Below, one piece after another: positions 1-5,747 of a stretch of 13,169 nucleotides of DNA. The number at the start of each line of letters is the position of its first letter. The first letter of the stretch is position 1. Below the pieces are notes generated by a model. The model was given only the letters and a program-made list of their open reading frames with translations, had not been told where the DNA came from and ran no database searches. The position numbers were made by a program, and so were the translations under genes. Source of the stretch: SIG440 sp045596485 (lineage in GTDB: Bacteria; Bacillota; Clostridia; Monoglobales; Monoglobaceae); NCBI GenBank assembly GCA_045596485.1, contig JAZOCL010000002.1:1-13169 (forward strand), in the 5' to 3' direction.

Positions 1-419
1 ACGAAGCAGGCGACAAGATTGTTCTTCCTGTTGATACAGTTATAGCAGACAACTTTGCTAACGATGCTAATACACAGGTTGTTGAAGGCGATATCCCCGA
101 AGGTTGGGAAGGATTGGATATCGGTCCCAAGAGTATCGAACTTTTCAAGAGCGTTCTTGCAGATGCAAAGACAGTTGTTTGGAACGGACCTATGGGTGTA
201 TTCGAAATGCCTAACTTTGCAAAGGGTACAAACGCAATTGCAGAAATGCTCGCAGAGCTTGATGCCACAACAATCATCGGCGGAGGCGACAGCGTTGCAG
301 CTGTTAACCAGGCAGGTCTTGGTGACAAGATGAGCCACATCTCAACAGGCGGCGGTGCATCACTTGAATTCCTCGAGGGCAAGGAGCTCCCCGGCGTTGT
401 TGCAATAAACAACAAATAA
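1..419 (+). CDS. pgk: Phosphoglycerate kinase, 3' end (partial)
   Basis: This is the C-terminal 138 residues of phosphoglycerate kinase, the cytosolic glycolytic enzyme that transfers phosphate from 1,3-bisphosphoglycerate to ADP. The 5' part lies outside the window; reading begins in frame at position 3. The fragment covers most of the C-terminal, nucleotide-binding Rossmann-like domain. Family signatures visible in fragment numbering are WNGPMGVFE (60-68), the GGGDS(V)AA loop (93-100) and STGGGASLE (114-122), where the nucleotide phosphates and the helix dipole bind. The reading frame is intact to the TAA stop and no family motif expected in this portion is missing. It is followed 26 nt later by tpiA, so the two are probably co-transcribed. 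In many Firmicutes gapA precedes pgk, but that cannot be seen here. The identification is very secure. Confidence 0.97.
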   Translation, partial: EAGDKIVLPVDTVIADNFANDANTQVVEGDIPEGWEGLDIGPKSIELFKSVLADAKTVVWNGPMGVFEMPNFAKGTNAIAEMLAELDATTIIGGGDSVAAVNQAGLGDKMSHISTGGGASLEFLEGKELPGVVAINNK

Positions 420-445
420 GATAAATTACAAAGGAGAAATTACAA

Positions 446-1198
446 ATGGGTAAGTATATTATTGCCGGCAACTGGAAGATGAACAAGTTGCCCAGCGAAA
501 CATATGATTTTGTAAAGGAAGTTGCTGTTGCAACAGAAGGTGCTAAGTGCGAAGTGGTTTGCTGCACACCTTATGTTTGTCTTTCAGAAGCTGTAAAGGC
601 TGCAAAGGACACACACGTTAAAATCGGTGCTGAAAACCTTCACTTTGAAGACAAGGGCGCATTTACAGGCGAGGTTAGTGCTGATATGCTTAAGGATATG
701 GGCGTTGACTATGTTATCATTGGTCACTCTGAAAGAAGACAGTATTTCGCAGAAACCGACGAAACAGTTAACCTGAAGACAAAGAAGGCTTTAGAGAAGG
801 GTCTCATTCCCATTGTTTGTGTTGGTGAAAGCCTTGAGGAAAGAGAAGCAGGCATCACAATGGATCTTATCGCAATCCAGACAAAGAAGGCATTTGCAGG
901 AATTGCTGCTGAAGATGCAAAGAAGGTTGTTATCGCATACGAACCAATCTGGGCTATCGGCACAGGCAAAACAGCAACTGCTGAGCAGGCACAGGAGGTT
1001 TGCGAAGGTATCAGAAAGATTTTTGCAGAGCTTTACTGTGAAAAATGTGCTGCAGAAGTTACAATTCAGTACGGAGGCAGTATGAATGCGGCTAACGCTG
1101 CAGAGCTTCTTGCGAAGAACGATATTGACGGCGGTCTCATCGGCGGTGCAAGCCTCAAGAGTGCAGACTTTGCAGTTATTGTTAAGGCAGCACAGTAA
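446..1198 (+). CDS. tpiA: Triosephosphate isomerase
   Basis: Triosephosphate isomerase interconverts dihydroxyacetone phosphate and glyceraldehyde 3-phosphate in glycolysis; it is a cytosolic TIM barrel, normally a homodimer. The 250-residue length is typical. Visible active-site elements are NWKMNK (9-14, with Asn9 and catalytic Lys11), IIGHSERR (91-98, electrophile His94), the catalytic base Glu166 in YEPIWAIGTG (165-174, start of flexible loop 6), GGS (210-212) and GGLIGGASL (229-237), which bind substrate phosphate. The ATG start is supported by AAGGAG at 431-436, 9 nt upstream. The gene follows pgk closely and is followed by a hairpin terminator, so pgk-tpiA probably ends one transcript, with possible read-through into gpmI. 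No catalytic residue is missing. Confidence 0.98.
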   Translation: MGKYIIAGNWKMNKLPSETYDFVKEVAVATEGAKCEVVCCTPYVCLSEAVKAAKDTHVKIGAENLHFEDKGAFTGEVSADMLKDMGVDYVIIGHSERRQYFAETDETVNLKTKKALEKGLIPIVCVGESLEEREAGITMDLIAIQTKKAFAGIAAEDAKKVVIAYEPIWAIGTGKTATAEQAQEVCEGIRKIFAELYCEKCAAEVTIQYGGSMNAANAAELLAKNDIDGGLIGGASLKSADFAVIVKAAQ

Positions 1199-1217
1199 TT
1201 TTATAATCTAAACAGTG

Positions 1218-1246
1218 AGGGCGAATGTCAATTCGCCCTTATTTTT
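1218..1246 (+). terminator. Rho-independent terminator after tpiA
   Basis: A perfect 9-bp inverted repeat, AGGGCGAAT (1218-1226) and ATTCGCCCT (1231-1239), encloses a 4-nt loop, and TTATTTTT (1239-1246) follows at once. The T tract is broken by one A, so it may leak. It lies 19 nt after the tpiA stop and 51 nt before the gpmI start, so it would end or attenuate the pgk-tpiA transcript. Confidence 0.82.
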
Positions 1247-1297
1247 GGGTAAGATACTATCAAAGGCTTAATTTAGGAGAAGAAAGGAAATTTAATA

Positions 1298-2833
1298 ATG
1301 AGCAAAAAACCTTACGCACTTATTATAATGGACGGCTACGGCGTTAATGAGCGTCACGAGGGTAATGCAATTTTTGCAGCCAAGACCCCAAATATGGATA
1401 AGTATATGGCAGAATACCCCAATTCGGTTGTTCACGCATCGGGTATGGATGTTGGTCTTCCTGACGGACAGATGGGAAACTCTGAGGTTGGTCACACAAA
1501 CATCGGTGCAGGAAGAATTGTTTATCAGGAGCTGACAAGAATTACAAAGTCAATCGAAGATGGTGACTTTTTTGAAAACGAAGCGCTGGTGGGTGCTGTT
1601 GAAAACTGCAAAAAGAACGGCTCGGCTCTTCACCTTATGGGACTTTTGTCAGACGGCGGTGTTCACAGCCATATCAACCATCTTTACGGACTTCTTGAAA
1701 TGGCAAAGAAGAACGGACTGGAAAAGGTTTATGTTCACTGCTTTATGGATGGTCGTGACGTTTCTCCCACATCAGGTGCAGACTTTGCAGAGGCACTTGT
1801 TGCAAAAATGAGAGCTATCGAAACAGGCAAAATTGCAACAGTTATGGGCAGATATTACGCAATGGACCGCGACAATCGCTGGGAACGCGTGTCAGAGGCA
1901 TACAAGGCAATGGTATACGGCGAAGGCAACAAGGATACCTCAGCTGTTAATGCAATCAAGAAGTCTTATAATGAAGGCGTTACTGACGAGTTTGTTGTTC
2001 CCACTGTAATTACAGATGACGAGGGCAACGCTCTCGGAAAGCTTTCGGCAAAGGACTCTGTTGTGTTCTTTAACTTCAGACCGGATCGTGCGCGTGAAAT
2101 CACAAGAACGATTGTGGATGCAGATTTTACGGGCTTTGACCGTGAGTTCTTTGAAACATATTATGTTTGTATGACTCAGTATGACGCTTCAATGCCCAAT
2201 GTTGAGGTCGCATTCAAGCCTCAGAGCTTGGTTAATACCTTTGGTGAATACATCAGCCAAAAGGGTCTCAGACAGCTTCGAATTGCCGAAACCGAAAAGT
2301 ATGCACACGTTACATTCTTCTTCAACGGCGGTGTTGAATCGGTATATGACGGCGAGGACAGAGCTCTTATCAATTCGCCAAAGGTTGCCACATACGACCT
2401 TCAGCCCGAAATGAGTGCCCCCGAGGTTACAGATGAAGTTGTAAAACGAATTGAGAGCGGTGAATACGATGTGATAGTTCTCAATTTTGCAAACTGCGAT
2501 ATGGTCGGACACACAGGAATTTTTGATGCAGCGGTAAAGGCTGTTGAAACAGTTGACACCTGCCTTGGCAGAACAATCGACGCAATCCTCAAAATGGGCG
2601 GCACAGCCCTTGTCACCGCCGACCACGGAAACGCTGACCAGATGGTTGATTACGACACAAACGATGTGTTCACGGCTCACACAACAAATGTTGTTCCGCT
2701 GGTTCTCATTGGCGCAGAAAAGGGCGCAAAGCTGAAAGTCGGAAGACTTGCAGACCTTGCTCCCACAATGCTTGACCTGATGAGACTTGAAAAACCTGCC
2801 GAAATGACAGGCGAAAGTCTTTTGGTCAAATAA
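1298..2833 (+). CDS. gpmI: 2,3-bisphosphoglycerate-independent phosphoglycerate mutase
   Basis: GpmI interconverts 3- and 2-phosphoglycerate through a phosphoserine intermediate. It is a cytosolic, Mn-dependent enzyme of the alkaline phosphatase superfamily. The length of 511 residues is standard. Metal and catalytic motifs in order are DGYG (Asp12), GNSEVGH (catalytic Ser62), VHSH (122-125), DGRD (151-154), RYYAMDRDNRW (185-195), FRPDRARE (260-267, substrate arginines), ETEKYAH (331-337), NFANCDMVGHTG (396-407, Asp401 and His405), TADHGN (440-445, Asp442 and His443) and TAHTT (459-463, His461). Both metal sites therefore look complete. The ATG start has AGGAGA at 1275-1280 and a closer AAAGGA at 1283-1288. 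A terminator lies upstream and a stronger one downstream, so it may be transcribed alone or by read-through from tpiA; I could not identify a convincing promoter in the 51 nt available. Enolase, often the next gene, is absent. Confidence 0.98.
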   Translation: MSKKPYALIIMDGYGVNERHEGNAIFAAKTPNMDKYMAEYPNSVVHASGMDVGLPDGQMGNSEVGHTNIGAGRIVYQELTRITKSIEDGDFFENEALVGAVENCKKNGSALHLMGLLSDGGVHSHINHLYGLLEMAKKNGLEKVYVHCFMDGRDVSPTSGADFAEALVAKMRAIETGKIATVMGRYYAMDRDNRWERVSEAYKAMVYGEGNKDTSAVNAIKKSYNEGVTDEFVVPTVITDDEGNALGKLSAKDSVVFFNFRPDRAREITRTIVDADFTGFDREFFETYYVCMTQYDASMPNVEVAFKPQSLVNTFGEYISQKGLRQLRIAETEKYAHVTFFFNGGVESVYDGEDRALINSPKVATYDLQPEMSAPEVTDEVVKRIESGEYDVIVLNFANCDMVGHTGIFDAAVKAVETVDTCLGRTIDAILKMGGTALVTADHGNADQMVDYDTNDVFTAHTTNVVPLVLIGAEKGAKLKVGRLADLAPTMLDLMRLEKPAEMTGESLLVK

Positions 2834-2847
2834 AAACAATTGAAACC

Positions 2848-2888
2848 GAACAGTGCAGTTGAGATGAACTGCACTGTTCTTTTCTTTT
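2848..2888 (+). terminator. Strong Rho-independent terminator after gpmI
   Basis: A perfect 13-bp stem pairs GAACAGTGCAGTT (2848-2860) with AACTGCACTGTTC (2867-2879) around the 6-nt loop GAGATG. TTTTCTTTT (2880-2888) follows directly. It begins 14 nt after the gpmI stop and most likely closes the glycolytic unit. No comparable hairpin is seen at the far side of the next gene. Confidence 0.93.
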
Positions 2889-2943
2889 AGGAATTTTTCT
2901 CCATAAATCGGGATACACTTAAAGAAGAGAGGAGCCTGATTTT

Positions 2944-4551
2944 ATGGGAAAAACTTTGCTTTACAACGGTCAGATAATTACAGTTAACAGCAAAGATGAA
3001 ATTGCTGATGCAATTCTGTTTGAGAATGAAAAAATACTTTTTGTGGGGAAGACGGCACAGGCCTTGCGCTTTGCCGATAAATATACAGAATGGGTTGATT
3101 TGCACGGATGTGCGGTTCTTCCCGGCTTTATTGACTGCCACATTCATATGGCGGTGGCAGGAGCAAAAATAGAAAATCAGGTGGATATGTCAAAAAAGGC
3201 AGGAGTGCAAACTATCAAAGACCTTCTTGACAAAATCAAGGCTGCGGTGTCCGATGAGAATAGCTGGATAATCGGCAGCAGCTACAGCCACGAAGGTCTG
3301 CAGGAAAGACGGCACGTAACAAAACAGGAGCTTGATGAAGCGGTGCCAAAGCAGCCGGTTTTGATAATTCATACAAGCGGACATATGAGTGTGGTAAACA
3401 CAAAGGCTCTGGAGCTTGCAAAAAAAGCAGGGCTTGATTTGAATATGCCCGAAGTCGAGAAGGCTGAAGATGGAAGTCCCACAGGCTTGCTTCGGGAGAC
3501 TGCTCACTTTGAAATGCTTGAAAAATCCCCTGTGCTGCCAAGTGACGGCGAATTGGTTTTGGGAATTGAAAAATTCTGCAAAGGTCTCTTGTCAAAGGGG
3601 ATTACTTCTGTTCACGATGCAGGGGGCTTTGGCAGAGCTAGCTTTCGTACTATGCAGCAGGCAAAGGAGCATGGAAAGCTCTCCTGCCGTACCTATCCCA
3701 TGCTTTGGACGCTTTTCGGAAAGCAGGCACAGCTTGATGTGGCAAATACTGCCGTAAGGTTGGGCTTTTTCAGCGGGTTGGGCGATGATATGCTAAAAAT
3801 CGGCCCCCTAAAGCTTATGGTGGACGGCTCTGCTGTGGGCGGAACCTGCGCCGCTTCAACGCCCTTGCTGCATCTCGGCAAGGTGACTCCGACAAGCTTT
3901 ACACAGGAGGAGCTGGATGATGCTTTTATCGAAGGTCACAGAATGGGCTTTCAGCTTACAGCCCACGCTGTGGGAGACAAAGCAATTGAAATGGTGTTGA
4001 ATTCCTATGAGAAGGCAATGAAAAGTTATCCCCGAAAAGACCCGAGACACCGAATTGAGCATTGCTTTTTGTGCAGCCGTGGGCTTGCAGAGCGAATAAA
4101 GGAGCTTGGAGTTATTCCCGTGCCCAATCCGGGATTTCTTTCGGTATGGGGAGGTGTTTTTGAAAAGTATTACGGCGACCGCTTGGATATGGTGATACCC
4201 CTTCGAACCTTCGAAAATCTGGAAATTCCTGCACCTTTTGGATCCGATGCCATGGTGATAGAGGAATATGAGCCTCTTTTCGGAATTGCTGCGGCAATGG
4301 AGCGGCGTGACCTCAAGTCGGGCAGAGTGATTGGCGAGGAACAGAGAATCGGGCTTTTGCGTGCCATAAGATGCAGCACGTATTTTGGTGCATACGCAGC
4401 CTTTGAAGAAAAACAAAAAGGAAGCCTGGAGCCGGGAAAGCTTGCAGACCTTGTTGTGCTTTCAGATTCAATCCTTGGCAAAACCCCTGATGAAATACGA
4501 AAAATCAGAGTGACAAGAACCTATGTTGGCGGCACCCTTGTGTTCAAGTGA
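2944..4551 (+). CDS. YtcJ-like amidohydrolase (Amidohydro_3 family)
   Basis: This is a 535-residue metal-dependent hydrolase of the amidohydrolase superfamily, Amidohydro_3 (YtcJ-like) group. Such enzymes hydrolyse C-N bonds of amides or cyclic compounds; the substrate cannot be told from sequence. No signal peptide is visible, so it should be cytosolic. The N-terminal part of the beta-sandwich is seen at 1-60, then the metal motif DCHIHM (64-69, His66 and His68), VDGSAVGG (293-300), TAHAVGDKAIE (339-349, His341), HRIEH (369-373, His373), GSDAM (433-437, Asp435) and the closing GSLEPGKLADLVVLS (493-507). The usual GSDWP of the family reads GSDAM here, but the metal-binding Asp is kept. The ATG start has GAGGAG at 2929-2934, 9 nt upstream. 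A possible weak -10 (TACACT, 2914-2919) has no good -35. The gene stands alone after a strong terminator and looks like an accessory insertion between core blocks. Confidence 0.88.
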   Translation: MGKTLLYNGQIITVNSKDEIADAILFENEKILFVGKTAQALRFADKYTEWVDLHGCAVLPGFIDCHIHMAVAGAKIENQVDMSKKAGVQTIKDLLDKIKAAVSDENSWIIGSSYSHEGLQERRHVTKQELDEAVPKQPVLIIHTSGHMSVVNTKALELAKKAGLDLNMPEVEKAEDGSPTGLLRETAHFEMLEKSPVLPSDGELVLGIEKFCKGLLSKGITSVHDAGGFGRASFRTMQQAKEHGKLSCRTYPMLWTLFGKQAQLDVANTAVRLGFFSGLGDDMLKIGPLKLMVDGSAVGGTCAASTPLLHLGKVTPTSFTQEELDDAFIEGHRMGFQLTAHAVGDKAIEMVLNSYEKAMKSYPRKDPRHRIEHCFLCSRGLAERIKELGVIPVPNPGFLSVWGGVFEKYYGDRLDMVIPLRTFENLEIPAPFGSDAMVIEEYEPLFGIAAAMERRDLKSGRVIGEEQRIGLLRAIRCSTYFGAYAAFEEKQKGSLEPGKLADLVVLSDSILGKTPDEIRKIRVTRTYVGGTLVFK

Positions 4552-4601
4552 AGCAGGATGGAAAAATAAAGGAGAAAAATAAAATTTTTATGCGTAAACA
4601 G

Positions 4602-4630
4602 TTGAAAAAAATCCGAAGATTTGCTATACT
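4602..4630 (+). promoter_or_regulatory. Predicted sigma-A promoter for the yybS-gdpP run
   Basis: The -35 box TTGAAA (4602-4607) and -10 box TATACT (4625-4630) are separated by the ideal 17 nt. TG at 4622-4623, one base before the -10 box, makes an extended -10. Transcription should start near 4637, giving a leader of about 105 nt before yybS. It is the best promoter match in the window. There is no clear terminator between the upstream amidohydrolase stop and this site, so some read-through is possible. Confidence 0.8.
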
Positions 4631-4633
4631 AAA

Positions 4634-4647
4634 ACAGTATATACTGT
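4634..4647. promoter_or_regulatory. Palindromic candidate operator over the transcription start
   Basis: ACAGTATATACTGT is a perfect 14-bp self-complementary sequence. It begins 3 bp after the -10 box and spans the predicted +1 (about 4637), a position where a bound dimeric repressor would block initiation. The overlap of half-sites with the -10 hexamer is described under findings. I do not recognise the motif as the site of a known regulator; its role as an operator is inferred only from position and symmetry. Confidence 0.45.
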
Positions 4648-4669
4648 AAAATGTGGCGAGTAGCGTGCT

Positions 4670-4692
4670 TTTTGCCCGTCTAAAGGGCGAAA
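4670..4692 (+). other. Leader hairpin in the yybS 5' UTR
   Basis: TTTTGCCC (4670-4677) can pair with GGGCGAAA (4685-4692) in RNA to give an 8-bp stem with one G-U pair and a 7-nt loop. No T-run follows, so it is not an intrinsic terminator. It could stabilise the 5' end, bind a protein, or be chance. I see no match to a riboswitch or T-box that I know. Confidence 0.35.
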
Positions 4693-4741
4693 TGACTTTA
4701 AACATACAGCAAATCTGTTGTCAGACATTAGGTGAAATTCT

Positions 4742-5728
4742 ATGAATCACAATAAAAACAAGGTACTCAGAGAGGGATCAATGATGGTCGCACTGACCGT
4801 TGTTCTCATTCTGGTGTCAAGGTATGTGCCCTTTCTTTCATTGCTTGGTTATTTTGCCTGCGGAATTCCGATGGCGGCACTTGCGGCGAGGAACGGCTTC
4901 AAGGTGACGGTTCCCGCATTGGTTGCAATTCTGTTGGTGACCCTTTTGATTACAGGTGACATTCTTTCGGCAGTATCCGTTGTTCTTATGTCGGTTTTTC
5001 CGGGCGGAGTGGCAGGATACACTTTGGGCAAAAAGTGTCCCTTTTTTACGTCACTTTTTGCAACCTGTCTGGCGGTTTGTCTTGGCTGGATTTTTGAGCT
5101 TTTTGTGCTTAACACATTTATGGGCAGCGGCATTGACCATATGCTTGCCGAAGCAATGAATCAGATGAAGACAATGCTTCAGCCCATGATGGAAGCGTTA
5201 ATTGAGGCAGGAGCGGTTGTTGAGGATGTTACTGCAGAAGAGATGCTTAACACCCTGATTCAAACAGTTGAAGATATGTTCAGGCTTTATATGCCATCAA
5301 TTATAGTTCTTTCGTCTATGGCAGAAGGCTATCTGGTGATGAGAATTTGCGGCTTTTTCATAAACCGCACAAAGGTCGCATCGGTGAACGTGGTTCCGTT
5401 TTCGATGATGAAGGCATCGGGCGGAATGAGCACTGTTGCAGTTCTCAGCGGACTGATTTTTGTGTTCACGGGAACCTCATCTGTTTTTGGCTCGGTTCTG
5501 GCAAATGTGATGTTTATACTTTATGCAATCATGGGAATATGCGGACTTTCGCTGGCTGACTTCAAGCTGAGAGAAGCCGTAAAGTCCCCTTGGGCAAGAT
5601 TTGGTATTTATGCGGCAGTATTCCTTTTGGGAGGAGCATTTATGTCCTTTATTTTAATGGGATTGATTGTTGCAGGAATCCTGGACAGCAGAAGGGATTT
5701 TAGAAGGCTCGGCGAAGCCGGACTATAA
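4742..5728 (+). CDS. YybS-like DUF2232 membrane protein
   Basis: This is a 328-residue polytopic membrane protein. Hydrophobic segments lie roughly at 14-49 (one or two passes), 56-71, 74-95, 102-124, 184-206, 228-246, 249-270 and 287-313. A more polar, acidic and Met-rich stretch sits at about 130-180 between segments. This arrangement, and its place directly upstream of gdpP-rplI-dnaB, match the YybS/DUF2232 family of Firmicutes, whose biochemical role is not established. There are no catalytic motifs that I can point to. The ATG start is preceded by AGGTGA (4730-4735) at 6 nt. It is the first gene after the strong promoter at 4602-4630 and lies 19 nt before gdpP, so the two are almost certainly co-transcribed. 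The family assignment leans partly on synteny. A transporter substrate-binding or ECF-type S component is an alternative that I cannot exclude. Confidence 0.8.
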   Translation: MNHNKNKVLREGSMMVALTVVLILVSRYVPFLSLLGYFACGIPMAALAARNGFKVTVPALVAILLVTLLITGDILSAVSVVLMSVFPGGVAGYTLGKKCPFFTSLFATCLAVCLGWIFELFVLNTFMGSGIDHMLAEAMNQMKTMLQPMMEALIEAGAVVEDVTAEEMLNTLIQTVEDMFRLYMPSIIVLSSMAEGYLVMRICGFFINRTKVASVNVVPFSMMKASGGMSTVAVLSGLIFVFTGTSSVFGSVLANVMFILYAIMGICGLSLADFKLREAVKSPWARFGIYAAVFLLGGAFMSFILMGLIVAGILDSRRDFRRLGEAGL

Positions 5729-5747
5729 GCTTTGGAGGTGATTTCCA

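Noticed and set aside
2189..2839. A 216-codon open frame on the - strand within gpmI.
   Set aside because: It is fully antisense to a gene with all family motifs intact, its product is Cys-, Phe- and Asn-rich with no recognisable domain, and there is no sensible start signal. It reflects codon bias of gpmI.
2891..2919. Promoter for the amidohydrolase (TACACT at 2914-2919).
   Set aside because: The -10 match is fair, but the hexamer 17 nt upstream (GAATTT) is a poor -35, so I did not list it as a feature.
3856..4416. A 186-codon open frame on the - strand within the amidohydrolase gene.
   Set aside because: It is antisense to a well-supported coding gene and shows no recognisable domain or ribosome binding site.
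4634..4647. Possible NrdR box or LexA box at the promoter palindrome.
   Set aside because: NrdR boxes are 16 bp with a conserved C...G pair in another register, and Gram-positive LexA sites have GAAC...GTTC. Neither fits; AT-rich symmetry alone is not enough to name a regulator.
4590..4649. A 19-codon reading frame (ATG 4590 to TAA 4647) encoding a short basic peptide, with AAAGGAG about 15 nt upstream.
   Set aside because: It covers the promoter boxes and half the palindrome, would lie mostly upstream of the predicted transcript start, and its SD spacing is long. It is most likely a chance frame in A-rich sequence.
4637..4741. A cyclic di-AMP (ydaO-type) riboswitch in the leader of the gdpP run.
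   Set aside because: The leader is too short for that class, and I could not find its conserved core or a downstream expression-platform terminator.
5713..5725. Small inverted repeat (CGGC/GCCG) at the 3' end of the yybS-like gene as a terminator.
   Set aside because: The stem is only about 4 bp, lies within the coding sequence and has no T-run; gdpP follows at once with a strong SD.
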